From Campylobacter coli (GTDB lineage: Bacteria > Campylobacterota > Campylobacteria > Campylobacterales > Campylobacteraceae), in NCBI GenBank assembly GCA_039516895.1, contig CP154437.1, positions 1,054,001-1,118,000 on the forward strand: 64,000 nt of DNA, read 5' to 3'. Below are positions 44,848-54,260 of this stretch, in pieces. The notes under the pieces were generated by a model. It saw only the letters and a list, made by a program, of their open reading frames with translations, made no database searches and was not told the origin of the DNA. The position numbers and the translations under genes were made by a program. Each line of letters starts with the position of its first letter. The first letter of the stretch is position 1.

Positions 44848-46754
44848 TGCATGATCTCTCTTAAAAGATCTTGCACTTCTTTTTCTAAATTTTCTAATTC
44901 ATTATTTATCTCTTCTAGCTTTCTTGGTGGAGTATAGGTATAAAAGCATTTGTTAAAAAGTATTTCATAACCCACACTTGCACTATCCCACGCTACCCAA
45001 GAGTTTTTTACATAGGGTTTTACCTCTGTGTCGTAGTAGTTTTGTATGTTTGTTTTGAGTGGAATTTTTTCAGTGTTGTTGGTTTTATCGCTATCGATGA
45101 TGAGATTTTCTTCGCTTTTTTTGAGCTTTACACCTAAAAATTTGATAAATTCTTCCTTGTCTTTAAAATCTTGCGGATTTTGTTCTAGCTCTTGCAGTTT
45201 TTCTAGGATTTTTTCTTTGTCTTTGAGTTTTGAAAATTTTTCATCCTCTTTTAGAAATTCTATACTTTTTGGCTTTTCTATGGTGATTTTAGTATAACCA
45301 AAATCTTCATTATCTAGCACTTTACAATCTTCATTTTCACTAAAATTTAAAAACAAATCTGTGATTTTTTCTATATGCTCTTTTGTCATTTCATTTTGTT
45401 TAGAGCCTAAAGACTTTTTCATCTTGGAAAAATACCTATCGCTTGTAGCGTTTATAAGCTGAACTTTGCCTTTTTTGTGCTCTGGCTTTTTGTTGGTGAT
45501 GATCCATATAAAAGTAGGAATTCCTGTGTTGTAAAACATATTTGTAGGCAGGGCGACTATGGCTTCAAGATAGTCATTTTCTATGATATGCCTTCTTATA
45601 GCTACCATACCGCTATCTGAGTTGAAAAGCGATGAGCCATTATGCACGCTTGCGATACGAGAACCCAAAGGAGTATCTGTTTTCATCTTGCTAAGCATAT
45701 TGAGTAAAAACATCATTTGCCCATCGCTTTTGCTTGTGATACCCACGCTAAATCTTGGATCATTGCAAGTTGAATTTGAGCCTTTCTTTTCTACGCCTAG
45801 AATTTTTTGATCATTTTCCCAAGACTTACCATAAGGTGGATTAGTAAGCATAAAATCAAATTTTAAATTTTGTTGATCATTGCTTAAGGTAGAGCCAAAT
45901 TTTATATGATCTGGATTTTCGCCCTTTATCAGCATATCTGCTTTACATATGGCGTAGGTTTCGGGGTTTATCTCTTGTCCGTAAAGATAGATATTTGCTT
46001 TAGATTTTATCAGCCCATCGGGATCTGTGATAAATTCTTTTGACTCGGTGAGCATTCCGCCACTTCCGCAAGCATTATCATAAATAAGCCATGCTCCTTG
46101 CTTGATTTGCTCTTTTACGGGCAAAAATACAAGATGAGTCATAAGCTCTATGATCTCTCTTGGGGTGAAATGCTCTCCGGCTTCTTCGTTGTTTTCTTCG
46201 TTAAATTTACGGATGAGTTCTTCAAAAACATATCCCATGCCAAGATTGCTCAAGCCTTTATGGATAACATTTCCTTTTTCATCTAAGATATCCTCTATGC
46301 CAAAATTTACTTTAGGCGAGCAAAATCTCTCTATAACGCCAAAAAGTATGTTTGATTCTTCTAAAGTGTCGAGTTGGTTTTTGAATTTGAATTTTGAGAT
46401 AATGTCTTTGATATTTTCACTGAAACAATCAAGATAATTTTCAAAATTTACTCTTATATTTTTTGGATCATTTAAAAGGGTTTGTAAGCTAAATTTAGAA
46501 TAATTAAAAAAGCCTAAATTATTTCCTTGCTTTCCGCCTAGCAAGGGTTCTAAAATTTCCATTTCATCCTTGTAGGCATTATAGACTTCAAGAACTTTAT
46601 CTTTTGTGGGCTCTAAGACAGCATCTACTCTTCTTATGATTGTCATGGGTAGTATAATGTCGCGGTATTTGCCCTTTACATAAATATCACGGAGTAAATC
46701 ATCTACCACACTCCATATAAAATTTACAATGGTTTGAAACTGATTTGTATCCAT
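44844..46754 (-). CDS. hsdM: Type I restriction-modification DNA adenine methyltransferase subunit
   Basis: The 636-residue N6-adenine methyltransferase has an N-terminal helical HsdM domain (to about residue 160), SAM-binding motif I IYDNACGSGGMLTE near 228, and the catalytic NPPY in FMLTNPPYGKSWEND near 305. The C-terminal 110 residues (KFSKLKDKEKILEKLQELEQ onward) are coiled-coil-like and end in the HsdS-contact helix. It is about 100 residues longer than EcoKI HsdM. It is first in the operon, behind its own TATAAT promoter. Confidence 0.93.
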   Translation of the reverse strand: MDTNQFQTIVNFIWSVVDDLLRDIYVKGKYRDIILPMTIIRRVDAVLEPTKDKVLEVYNAYKDEMEILEPLLGGKQGNNLGFFNYSKFSLQTLLNDPKNIRVNFENYLDCFSENIKDIISKFKFKNQLDTLEESNILFGVIERFCSPKVNFGIEDILDEKGNVIHKGLSNLGMGYVFEELIRKFNEENNEEAGEHFTPREIIELMTHLVFLPVKEQIKQGAWLIYDNACGSGGMLTESKEFITDPDGLIKSKANIYLYGQEINPETYAICKADMLIKGENPDHIKFGSTLSNDQQNLKFDFMLTNPPYGKSWENDQKILGVEKKGSNSTCNDPRFSVGITSKSDGQMMFLLNMLSKMKTDTPLGSRIASVHNGSSLFNSDSGMVAIRRHIIENDYLEAIVALPTNMFYNTGIPTFIWIITNKKPEHKKGKVQLINATSDRYFSKMKKSLGSKQNEMTKEHIEKITDLFLNFSENEDCKVLDNEDFGYTKITIEKPKSIEFLKEDEKFSKLKDKEKILEKLQELEQNPQDFKDKEEFIKFLGVKLKKSEENLIIDSDKTNNTEKIPLKTNIQNYYDTEVKPYVKNSWVAWDSASVGYEILFNKCFYTYTPPRKLEEINNELENLEKEVQDLLREIMQ

Positions 46755-46783
46755 GAAATTTCCTTAATATTTTATAAAAAAGT

Positions 46784-46789
46784 ATTATA
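46784..46789 (-). promoter_or_regulatory. hsd operon promoter -10 box
   Basis: TATAAT on the leftward strand in the context TTTGATATAATACTTT lies 30 bases before the hsdM ATG; AAGGAAATTTC is the Shine-Dalgarno. Confidence 0.6.
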
Positions 46790-46830
46790 TCAAATTATTC
46801 TAAAAAACAGATAATTTAAATAAATTATAA

Positions 46831-46857
46831 AAATCAAGCCCTATTTGAGCTTGATTT
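46831..46857 (-). terminator. dnaK operon terminator
   Basis: AAATCAAGC (46831-46839) pairs with GCTTGATTT (46849-46857), 16 bases past the dnaK stop. TTTATAATTTA follows leftward. It separates the heat-shock operon from the hsd operon. Confidence 0.75.
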
Positions 46858-46873
46858 GAAGGGTGTGAGAGTT

Positions 46874-48745
46874 TTATTCGACTTCAGCGTCGATTACATC
46901 ATCGTCTTTTTTCTTTTTATCATTTGCTGCATTTGGCTCATCTTTTTTATACATATTTTCAGCCAATTTATGAGAAACCTCGCTTAAAGCTTTCATTTTA
47001 GCTTCGATTTCTTCTTTGCTTGCATTTTGATTTTTCAAAGTCTCACGCAAATCATCAAGAGCTTTTTGGATATTTTCTTTATCGCTATCAGCTACTTTTT
47101 CTCCAAGCTCATTTAGAGATTTTTCCACTTGGTGTGCCAAGCTATCTGCTGCATTTCTTGCATCTACAGCTTCTTTGCGTTTTTTATCTTCTTCTTTGTG
47201 AAGTTCGGCATCTTTTACCATATTGTTAATCTCTTCTTCACTAAGTCCGCTTGAACCTGTGATTTTGATCTCTTGTGCTTTACCTGTTGCTTTATCTTTT
47301 GCAGAAACAGTTAAAATACCATTCGCATCGATATCAAAAGTTACTTCGATTTGTGGCATACCGCGTGGTGCTGGTGGAATTCCTTCAAGGTTGAAATTTC
47401 CTAAAGATTTATTGTCGCGGCTAAATTCTCTCTCACCTTGTAAAACATTGATGGTAACAGCACTTTGATTGTCTTCTGCAGTTGAGAAAACTTGCTCTTT
47501 TTTAGTTGGTATAGTTGTACCTTTTTCGATGATTTTAGTCATCACACCGCCTAAAGTTTCGATACCTAAAGAAAGTGGAGTTACATCAAGCAAAAGTACA
47601 TCTTTTACATCACCTTTTATAACTGCACCTTGAATCGCTGCACCGATAGCCACAACTTCATCAGGATTTACAGATTTGTTAAGTTCTTTTCCAAAAGCTT
47701 TTTTAACCTCTTCTTGCACTAAAGGAACGCGAGTAGAACCCCCTACCATAACGATTTCTTTAATTTCGTTTTTATCAAGCCCTGCATCTTTTACCACTTC
47801 ATTGATCTTAGTGATAGTTTCAGCCACTAAAGAATCAATCATACCTTCGAATTTAGCTCTAGTAAGTTTTTTAACCAAGTGTTTTGGACCACTCGCATCA
47901 GCTGTGATAAATGGTAAATTAATCTCTGTTTCATTAGCTGAACTTAACTCTTTTTTAGCATTTTCTGCAGCTTCTTTTAAGCGTTGTAAAGCCATAACAT
48001 CATTTTTAAGATCTATGCCTGTTTCATCTTTAAATTCACTTGCTAGAAAATCGATAAGCTTGTTATCAAAATCATCACCACCTAAGAAAGCATTACCACC
48101 TGTTGCTAAAACTTCTACTACATTATCCCCTGTTTCAAGCACGGTAACATCAAAGGTTCCCCCACCTAGATCGTAAACTACGATTTTTTCACTATCTTTT
48201 TTATCAAGTCCATAAGCTAAAGCTGCTGAAGTAGGCTCATTGATAATTCTTAGTACATTAAGTCCTGCGATAGTTCCTGCTTCTTTTGTTGCTTTTCTTT
48301 GTGCATCGTTAAAATAAGCAGGCACAGTAATCACCGCATCAGTAACACTTTCACCCAAGAAAGCTTCTGCATCTTCTTTTAATTTCATCAAAACTTTTGC
48401 TGAAATTTCTTGTGGAGTGTAAATTTTACCTGCGATTTCTATCGCGCACGCACCATTTCTTTCAGTGATGTGATAAGGAAGTCTATTTTTAGCTTCTTTA
48501 GCCGCATCTTCATTGATCATCAAACCCATGATTCTTTTGATAGAATAAATAGTTTTTTCAGGGTTTGTTACCGCTTGGCGTTTTGCGCTATCGCCTACTA
48601 AAACTTCACCTTTATCTGTAAAAGCAACTACTGAAGGAGTTGTGTTTTTTCCTTCTTTGTTTGGGATTACTTTGCTCTCGCCGCGTTCATACACAGCAAC
48701 ACAAGAATTGGTTGTTCCTAAATCTATACCTATAACTTTACTCAT
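46874..48745 (-). CDS. dnaK: DnaK (Hsp70) chaperone
   Basis: The 623-residue ATP-driven chaperone folds and protects proteins with DnaJ and GrpE. Nucleotide domain: [31 protein letters not shown] and [11 protein letters not shown]. The substrate domain begins near residue 384 ([16 protein letters not shown]), and the lid ends with the EEVDD-like tail [12 protein letters not shown]. The antisense ORFs over this gene are codon shadows. It is the last gene of the hrcA-grpE-dnaK operon, 21 bases after grpE. Confidence 0.98.
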   Translation of the reverse strand: MSKVIGIDLGTTNSCVAVYERGESKVIPNKEGKNTTPSVVAFTDKGEVLVGDSAKRQAVTNPEKTIYSIKRIMGLMINEDAAKEAKNRLPYHITERNGACAIEIAGKIYTPQEISAKVLMKLKEDAEAFLGESVTDAVITVPAYFNDAQRKATKEAGTIAGLNVLRIINEPTSAALAYGLDKKDSEKIVVYDLGGGTFDVTVLETGDNVVEVLATGGNAFLGGDDFDNKLIDFLASEFKDETGIDLKNDVMALQRLKEAAENAKKELSSANETEINLPFITADASGPKHLVKKLTRAKFEGMIDSLVAETITKINEVVKDAGLDKNEIKEIVMVGGSTRVPLVQEEVKKAFGKELNKSVNPDEVVAIGAAIQGAVIKGDVKDVLLLDVTPLSLGIETLGGVMTKIIEKGTTIPTKKEQVFSTAEDNQSAVTINVLQGEREFSRDNKSLGNFNLEGIPPAPRGMPQIEVTFDIDANGILTVSAKDKATGKAQEIKITGSSGLSEEEINNMVKDAELHKEEDKKRKEAVDARNAADSLAHQVEKSLNELGEKVADSDKENIQKALDDLRETLKNQNASKEEIEAKMKALSEVSHKLAENMYKKDEPNAANDKKKKDDDVIDAEVE

Positions 48746-48766
48746 TTTTTATCCTTTTATTAAAAT

Positions 48767-49294
48767 TTATTTTGCTACACTAACTTTGGTTGGGCGGATC
48801 ACGCGATCGGCTATTTTATAACCTTTTTGAAGCACTTGAACCACTTCACCACTTTGATGATTTTCACTATCTACATGAAACATCGCTTCATGTAAATTAG
48901 GATCAAACTCTTTTTCATCTTTGATAAGAGCCACTCCATGTTTTTCAAGTTTTTTAAGAAATAAATCTAAAGTGTTTTGTACTCCTTCTTTGATTTTCAA
49001 GCTAATCTCATCTTGGCATTCTACATTAACAGCAGCTTCTAAAGCATCTAAAACATCAAGCAAATCTTTAGCAAAGCTTTCATTTGCATAAGCCATAGCA
49101 CTTAGCTTTTCTTTTTCCATTCTTTTTTTGATATTTTCAAATTCAGCGTTTGCACGCATATATTTATCTTTTAATTCATCTAATTCTTTTTGTAATTCAT
49201 TTGTTTCACTTTCTTCGCTATCTTGCAAATCATCCTGCAAATTTTCAGAATTTTGCGCATTTTCGTTTTCAAATTCTTGCTTTTGTTCGCTCAT
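48767..49294 (-). CDS. grpE: GrpE, nucleotide exchange factor for DnaK
   Basis: The 175-residue protein has a Glu/Gln-rich N-terminal 40 residues, a long coiled coil ([20 protein letters not shown] onward) and a C-terminal beta domain with [13 protein letters not shown] and [21 protein letters not shown], the GrpE signature. It speeds ADP release from DnaK. The ATG overlaps the hrcA stop. Confidence 0.95.
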   Translation of the reverse strand: MSEQKQEFENENAQNSENLQDDLQDSEESETNELQKELDELKDKYMRANAEFENIKKRMEKEKLSAMAYANESFAKDLLDVLDALEAAVNVECQDEISLKIKEGVQNTLDLFLKKLEKHGVALIKDEKEFDPNLHEAMFHVDSENHQSGEVVQVLQKGYKIADRVIRPTKVSVAK

Positions 49295-50085
49295 GCTGCC
49301 TCCTTTATGTATTGTAATATTTTTTTATAATCCGTATAAACACTACCCGCTAGGATAATATTTACATCCTCGCCCAAAAACTGCGCATCCACCTTAATCC
49401 CCATAAAACCCTCTTTAAACAAGGGTTCAAATTCAAGACTTTCCTTAAAATGACGATGGATTTGACAATCCAAGAGCTTAACAAATTCATCGTTTTGATA
49501 AATTTGGTAAGCTCTTTCTTCATTACTTCTATAACAAATCAGATTTTGTCTTAGACTTGCTATCTTTTCTGCAAGCTCTACAAAATGAACTTTAAAGGCT
49601 ATTTTTTCTATACTAGAAAGATCAAGTCCTATAAGACTTTGTAGAAAATTCCACGCTTCTTTTTCGTATTTTAAAACCAGTTCTTCATCTTTAAAATCAA
49701 GCACTATAAACTTAGCGTTAAGATCTAACACTTCTTTAAGTACCAAACTTCTACCTCCATAAACAAGACAATAAATTTCAAATTCCTTGCTTAGTTCCTT
49801 TAAAAAGCTTTCATTTTTGATATGAATGTTTTTATCTTGCTCTTTTTCCCAAAAATTTTGCCAATAATTTTGCATCGTTAAAATAGTAGGAATTCTGCCA
49901 CCGCTTATGTGAAGCTGAGTGATCAAACCCTCATCGCTAAGTCTTTTAAGATAAACGCGTATAGTTGAAGCGGGTATGCAAAGATTTGAATTTAATTCAT
50001 TAGAACCAATAGGTGCATTATCCAAAAGATAAGTTTGGATAATAGACTCTAAAATCAAATTCTTTTTATCTCGACTTTTCATCAT
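49291..50085 (-). CDS. hrcA: HrcA, heat-inducible transcription repressor
   Basis: The 264-residue protein has an N-terminal winged helix ([20 protein letters not shown], then [20 protein letters not shown]). A GAF-like regulatory part with a dimerisation insert follows. HrcA binds CIRCE to repress chaperone genes and needs GroEL to stay active. Its length is short for HrcA (about 340), as in other epsilonproteobacteria. ATG at 50085 has AAGGAAAAT before it; ATG at 50082 is equally possible. The frame extended to 50106 lacks a start signal. Confidence 0.9.
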   Translation of the reverse strand: MMKSRDKKNLILESIIQTYLLDNAPIGSNELNSNLCIPASTIRVYLKRLSDEGLITQLHISGGRIPTILTMQNYWQNFWEKEQDKNIHIKNESFLKELSKEFEIYCLVYGGRSLVLKEVLDLNAKFIVLDFKDEELVLKYEKEAWNFLQSLIGLDLSSIEKIAFKVHFVELAEKIASLRQNLICYRSNEERAYQIYQNDEFVKLLDCQIHRHFKESLEFEPLFKEGFMGIKVDAQFLGEDVNIILAGSVYTDYKKILQYIKEAA

Positions 50086-50099
50086 ATTTTCCTTCAAAA

Positions 50100-50125
50100 C
50101 TAGCACTCTATTTTTTGATTGCTAG
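50100..50125 (-). promoter_or_regulatory. CIRCE-like operator (HrcA site) upstream of hrcA
   Basis: CTAGCACTC (50100-50108) and GATTGCTAG (50117-50125) are inverted, with one mismatch and an 8-base spacer. CIRCE is TTAGCACTC-N9-GAGTGCTAA, so this site has nearly the right half-sites with a spacer shorter by one base. It lies just downstream of the -10 box. Confidence 0.65.
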
Positions 50126-50129
50126 ATAT

Positions 50130-50159
50130 ATTATACAACATTGAGTGTTATTTTGTCAA
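50130..50159 (-). promoter_or_regulatory. hrcA-grpE-dnaK promoter, TTGACA-N18-TATAAT
   Basis: On the leftward strand TTGACA (50154-50159) and TATAAT (50130-50135) are both perfect and 18 bases apart. A consensus -35 box is rare in Campylobacter promoters, which often lack one. It overlaps the HAIR-like repeat and abuts the CIRCE-like repeat. Confidence 0.75.
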
Positions 50160-50160
50160 G
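50140..50160 (-). promoter_or_regulatory. HAIR-like operator (HspR site) over the -35 box and spacer
   Basis: On the leftward strand CTTGACA-N7-ACTCAAT matches the HAIR consensus CTTGAGT-N7-ACTCAAG in 11 of 14 positions with exact spacing. HspR is the second heat-shock repressor of Campylobacter and is reported to act on this operon. Confidence 0.6.
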
Positions 50161-50338
50161 TATAAATATAAAAAAATATACTTAATTTTATTTAGTCTAT
50201 ATGACTAAAGTTTTATTAGTTACTTTTTTACAAGGATAAGATATATTTCATGATTAAAAAAACAAGGTGATTAAAGATGAAAACAAAGAATGAATTTTAA
50301 ATGGGCTTGATGATGGATTTTTTAAGTATAAGGTGTTA
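50161..50338. other. Intergenic region between hrcA promoter and cfrA terminator
   Basis: This is AT-rich with no convincing gene. Only tiny reading frames occur (for example ATGAAAACAAAG, which stops after six codons), each preceded by purine-rich stretches. In C. jejuni a small hypothetical gene is annotated near here, so this may be a decayed relic. I see no repeat or mobile element. Confidence 0.4.
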
Positions 50339-50339
50339 A

Positions 50340-50377
50340 AAACAAAAAAACCAAAGAAGCCTTTGCAAGCTCTTTGG
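50340..50377 (-). terminator. Terminator after cfrA
   Basis: CCAAAGA (50351-50357) pairs with TCTTTGG (50371-50377); in the leftward direction the stem is followed by TTTTTTTG (T-run at 50344-50350). A good Rho-independent terminator for cfrA. Confidence 0.8.
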
Positions 50378-50392
50378 CTCTTCTATCAAAGC

Positions 50393-52483
50393 TTAAAAGC
50401 TACCATTGATAGAAATATACATTCTTCTTCCTTCTTCTATGCGGTTATAAGTATTTACCCAAGTGTTATCACTCCCATTTGCATAAGATTCCCAGCCATT
50501 TGTAAAGCTTTTGTCAAAAAGATTATAAATAGCCGCATTGATACTCCATTGTTTATTGATATCATAACGCACACCCATAGAAGCTAAAAAGATATCCTTG
50601 TAATATTCTCTATTGATATTAGTATCACCCATATAGCGATCTATTTGCCACTCGCCTTTTATCCAAGGAGTGAATTTATTATAGAAGCTGTATTCGGTTT
50701 TTAACATGATATTGTGTTTTAAACTATCTTGTTCAGGTTTACCTATCACACTTCTATCTTGCGCTTCTTTAACTTCAGTATCAAGATAAGTATAAGCAAA
50801 ATTTACATTTAAATTATCAAGAGGGCTTATCCCTGCTCCAAGTTCTACACCTTTGTATTCAACCTTGCCATGATTGATTGCTCTAGAACATCTATCAGCA
50901 TCACAAGCGCCAATACCTGGAATCATAGTGCCATTGTTATAACTTTGACTTGAAATTTTATCTTTAAAATTCGTTAAAAAACCTGTTGCTGAAACATAAA
51001 ATAAATCATTATTATAAATAGCTGCTATTTCATAGTTTAAAGATGTCTCTTCTTTTAAATCAGGATTTCCATATATAGGAAATCTACCTTGACCATTATA
51101 ATTATAAGTCCCATTTATCAAACGATTTGCATAAGGGGTTCTAAAGCCTGTAGATACACCGCCTTTGAAAGTAAGCTCATTGGTAGGATTATAAACCACA
51201 TAAGCTCTTGGCGAAACATTGTTTCCAAAAATTTCATGATGATTATATCTTGCTCCAAAAGTAAGTCTTAAATCATCTTTTATACTATACTCATCCTCTG
51301 CAAAAATTGCCAATAAATACTGATCAAAATTAGTAGGACTAGCTATTTTATCTTGCATTTTTTCAAGTCTATACTCACCACCTGCACTCAAAATATGACT
51401 TTGTCCTAAAGGAATGACAGATTTTGTATCTAAGATAATATCTTCTGCGACTATATCTCTATTTTCTCCCAAAAACGGCTGTGTAGCTTGCCCTACGACT
51501 TCGCGGCCATCATTGCTCACTCTATTATATTGCAAACCAGAAGTGATAGAAAAGTTTTCATAAACACCTTCATGGCTTAAATAAGTCACAAATTTATCAA
51601 CTTCCATAATATCTGCATAACCACCCGTTAAGCTACCTTGTGCACTACCTGGTCTTGTGATGGTTCCTAATTGACCTTGTTTGTTGTCGTAATGATTTCT
51701 TGAAAAATCTATATCAAATATAAAAGTATTGTAATCATTAGCCAAATAACTAACTCTTGTTCCTATGTTAAAATTATTTGCCTTTGTAGGACTTTGAGCT
51801 TGATCCCCTTGAACTCTTTGCCCACTTCCATTTGTAAATTCAACATTAGATTGCTGTCTATAAAATTCTCTAAAACGAAGTGTTAGACCTAATTTATCAT
51901 TCATTAAAGGACCACTAGAATAAATACCTGTCCCATAAGTATTGCCCCAATCTTTATTTTCATTTAAAAGAGCATCCAAACTTACAGAAGTTTCCCATTT
52001 ATCACTCACTTTTTTAGTAATGATATTTACCACCCCGCCTAAAGCTTCGGAGCCATATAAAGTACTCATAGGACCTTTTATAACTTCTATTCTTTCTATG
52101 CTAGAAATTGGCGGTAAGAAAGAATTTGAAATTTCATTAAAACCATTAGGACCAACCTCTCCACCAATACCCTGGCGGCGTCCATCAATCAAAACCAAAG
52201 TATATCCAGTAATACCCCTCATAGTAATATTATAAGAACCTGTTTTTCCCTTGCTAGCATATAAATCAACACCCGGGATATCTGCAATAGCTTCTGCGAC
52301 ATCTCTATAAGGCTTACTTTGTAATTCTTTTTTGCTGATAACATTGATAGTAGCAGGAGCTTCTTTAATATCTTGAGCAAACCCTGAAGCACTAACGATC
52401 GAACTGTCTAGCTCTACATTTTGTGATATAGCATTGGAAGCTAAGAGGCCAATAGCACAAACTGATAGACATAATTTCTTCAT
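50393..52483 (-). CDS. cfrA: CfrA, TonB-dependent ferric-enterobactin-type receptor
   Basis: The 696-residue outer-membrane receptor has signal MKKLCLSVCAIGLLASNAIS, a TonB box-like ELDSSIVSA, and a plug domain (ATINVISKKELQSKPYRDV, VLIDGRRQGIGGEVGPNGF, IERIEVIKGPMSTLYGSEAL). A 22-strand barrel follows that ends in a C-terminal aromatic-rich strand RRMYISINGSF. CfrA in Campylobacter takes up enterobactin and related catecholates. ATG at 52483 has AAAGGAG before it. The gene is divergent from tonB, with Fur-type sequence in between. Confidence 0.93.
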   Translation of the reverse strand: MKKLCLSVCAIGLLASNAISQNVELDSSIVSASGFAQDIKEAPATINVISKKELQSKPYRDVAEAIADIPGVDLYASKGKTGSYNITMRGITGYTLVLIDGRRQGIGGEVGPNGFNEISNSFLPPISSIERIEVIKGPMSTLYGSEALGGVVNIITKKVSDKWETSVSLDALLNENKDWGNTYGTGIYSSGPLMNDKLGLTLRFREFYRQQSNVEFTNGSGQRVQGDQAQSPTKANNFNIGTRVSYLANDYNTFIFDIDFSRNHYDNKQGQLGTITRPGSAQGSLTGGYADIMEVDKFVTYLSHEGVYENFSITSGLQYNRVSNDGREVVGQATQPFLGENRDIVAEDIILDTKSVIPLGQSHILSAGGEYRLEKMQDKIASPTNFDQYLLAIFAEDEYSIKDDLRLTFGARYNHHEIFGNNVSPRAYVVYNPTNELTFKGGVSTGFRTPYANRLINGTYNYNGQGRFPIYGNPDLKEETSLNYEIAAIYNNDLFYVSATGFLTNFKDKISSQSYNNGTMIPGIGACDADRCSRAINHGKVEYKGVELGAGISPLDNLNVNFAYTYLDTEVKEAQDRSVIGKPEQDSLKHNIMLKTEYSFYNKFTPWIKGEWQIDRYMGDTNINREYYKDIFLASMGVRYDINKQWSINAAIYNLFDKSFTNGWESYANGSDNTWVNTYNRIEEGRRMYISINGSF

Positions 52484-52524
52484 TTTTCTCCTTTTGTTAA
52501 ATATTGATTTAAAAATCAAAATAT

Positions 52525-52543
52525 TATGATAATAATTATTAAT
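52525..52543. promoter_or_regulatory. Fur box upstream of cfrA
   Basis: TATGATAATAATTATTAAT is a near-palindromic GATAAT-type sequence resembling the Fur consensus GATAATGATAATCATTATC. It lies about 42 bases before the cfrA ATG. Iron-loaded Fur would repress cfrA here. Confidence 0.6.
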
Positions 52544-52567
52544 TTAAGATAAATTTTGTATCAATTG

Positions 52568-52585
52568 TGATAATTAGTATTAATT
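52568..52585. promoter_or_regulatory. Second Fur-like site between cfrA and tonB
   Basis: TGATAATTAGTATTAATT is a weaker GATAAT-type repeat in the same intergenic region (52484-52800). Two TATAAT boxes for rightward tonB transcription are visible at 52606-52611 and 52702-52707. Confidence 0.4.
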
Positions 52586-52800
52586 AAAAATTTATTTTTT
52601 CTTGCTATAATTCTTGAAAAATAAGTTTTTTAAAGAAATAAATAGAAAAATAAAATACTTATACTGAATGTATTTTTGAGTGTTTTATTGCTATTTTTCT
52701 CTATAATTTTTGTTAAAAATTTATTTTTTAAACAATTTACAATGAAATTAGAGATATTTAAACTAAAAAATAAAAATTAAAATCATAACGGAGAAAAAAG

Positions 52801-53502
52801 ATGAGAATGTTTATAAGTAATCATAAAAACCAATCTTCTCTTATTACTTTATTTGTTTTTACACCTTTATTTTTTGTTTTTCTTTATTCTAAAAATTTTT
52901 TACACATACAGCCTAATGACGTTATTAAAGAAAATAAATTTAATATGGCAATAAAACATTTTGTACAAAATTCCTCCGATATAAAACCGACACAGCCAAC
53001 ACAAACCATACAAGAACCTTCCAATATACTACCTAAAGAACCTGTGCAAGAAATAATCAAAAAAACAAAACCAAGAAAAGAAAAACCCATCATTAAACCT
53101 AAAAAAATAATCCCTCCAACAAATGCAAAGGCAATAAGTCAACCCAAAAAAGATACAAGCTCACAACAACCAATCACGCAGCAACAAGCCCCACAAACCA
53201 ACTCTTATCAAAGTGTATCTTTAACTAGCAATAGCGAGCTTTTAAAAGAAATAAAATCAGCAATTGATGAAGCCTTAATCTACCCTAGACAAGCTAGAAA
53301 AATGCGTATGAGCGGGGAAGTTCTTGTAGAATTTACTTGGACAAAAGAAAAGAAATTAGAAAATTTAAAGATACTTAAACCTTCAAAATATGATTTCCTA
53401 AATAAAAGTGCCTTAGAAACCATACGCGTAGCTTCTAAAAAATTTCCACAATATGAAAAAACTTTCCATATAAAAATACCCTTGGTTTATAAATTAAGCT
53501 AG
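52801..53502 (+). CDS. tonB: TonB energy-transducing protein
   Basis: The 233-residue inner-membrane protein has one N-terminal membrane helix (LITLFVFTPLFFVFLYS, residues 15-32). A Pro/Lys/Gln-rich periplasmic spacer follows (KPRKEKPIIKPKKIIPPTNA), then the TonB C-terminal domain (YPRQARKMRMSGEVLVEFTW and FPQYEKTFHIKIPLVYKL). It conveys proton-motive force to receptors such as the divergent CfrA. There is no exbB/exbD pair nearby. Campylobacter has several tonB genes; which number this one carries is not decided. Confidence 0.9.
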   Translation: MRMFISNHKNQSSLITLFVFTPLFFVFLYSKNFLHIQPNDVIKENKFNMAIKHFVQNSSDIKPTQPTQTIQEPSNILPKEPVQEIIKKTKPRKEKPIIKPKKIIPPTNAKAISQPKKDTSSQQPITQQQAPQTNSYQSVSLTSNSELLKEIKSAIDEALIYPRQARKMRMSGEVLVEFTWTKEKKLENLKILKPSKYDFLNKSALETIRVASKKFPQYEKTFHIKIPLVYKLS

Positions 53503-53810
53503 GATAAAAAATATTTCTTTTCTTTTCATAATCTTTGAGTATAAAAATACAAGGTTATTCTTTCTTGATATCTTTTATTTTAAAATTTTATTAAAATAAA
53601 ATGATTCTACAATGCAACCACTGCATATGAAATTTTAATTAGAAAGTAAAAGTTCTATTTTTAATTATTTTATATTTAAATTACTACTCATACTTTGCAA
53701 CTTTTTTTCATATGGCTAGTCAAAAAGTTACAATACTTACAAATGAAACTTTTATCAATACTCCTTTATTAAACAATACTAAAATTTTTTATTAATTCCT
53801 CTTTAGCTAA
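53503..53810. other. Intergenic region after tonB, no gene seen
   Basis: 308 AT-rich bases lie between the tonB stop and the end of the leftward hypothetical gene. A few short T and A tracts but no clear terminator, reading frame or repeat could be identified. Confidence 0.5.
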
Positions 53811-54260
53811 TCATATAAAAAGATCTGATGATTTAAGCGCAGCTTTTTGCTTTTCTTCAAATTGTGCTTGAGCAATTAATTGTTTAGGGTTTAAATGAAT
53901 ATTTGTGTGAGAAATTTTACTTTGTATATTATTTTGAATATTTTCTTTAATTTGTTCTTCTATTTTTTCTTTTATCTTTTCTTTATATTTTTCATTGCTT
54001 TCTACAAAACTACTTTCATATCTTTGAGTTTTTTTATTGTAATGTATTTCCTCTCTGTATTCTTTTAAAGCATTTTGCGAAGCTTCTTTTGCTTCTTGAA
54101 ATAATTCTTTTAAAGGTCTATCATATAAACTAGATTTTTCTTTAGCGCCTAAATCCAGCTCAAAGGAAAATGTTTGTTTTTGATTAGATTGCGTAGCTTG
54201 AATTTCATTCTTGTGTTTTAAATTTAAATTAACTAATCCTTTTTGATCAACACGAAACAT
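53811..54260 (-). CDS. Hypothetical charged coiled-coil protein
   Basis: The function is not recognised. The 149-residue product is very rich in K, E, Q and N. It is predicted to be largely helical, with a coiled coil around residues 85-115 (ESNEKYKEKIKEKIEEQIKE). No signal peptide, membrane segment or cysteine is visible. The start MFRVDQKGLVNLNLKHK and the mid-segment LFQEAKEASQNALKEYREEI recall flagellar or secretion-associated filament proteins only in composition. It is preceded by AAGGATG. It may be a strain-variable gene of the area next to the rRNA operon. Confidence 0.65.
   Translation of the reverse strand: MFRVDQKGLVNLNLKHKNEIQATQSNQKQTFSFELDLGAKEKSSLYDRPLKELFQEAKEASQNALKEYREEIHYNKKTQRYESSFVESNEKYKEKIKEKIEEQIKENIQNNIQSKISHTNIHLNPKQLIAQAQFEEKQKAALKSSDLFI

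Noticed and set aside
39069..46754. Prophage or integrative element around the hsd operon
   Set aside because: No integrase, transposase, tRNA target or flanking direct repeat is visible at either border.
47676..48176. 166-codon open frame opposite dnaK
   Set aside because: It is the antisense shadow of a highly conserved coding region with strong codon bias; it has no Shine-Dalgarno and a Ser/Leu-rich product typical of shadows.
50260..50300. Small frame MKTKNEF upstream of cfrA as a leader peptide
   Set aside because: It is on the opposite strand to both flanking operons, with no relevant downstream gene and no paired hairpin.
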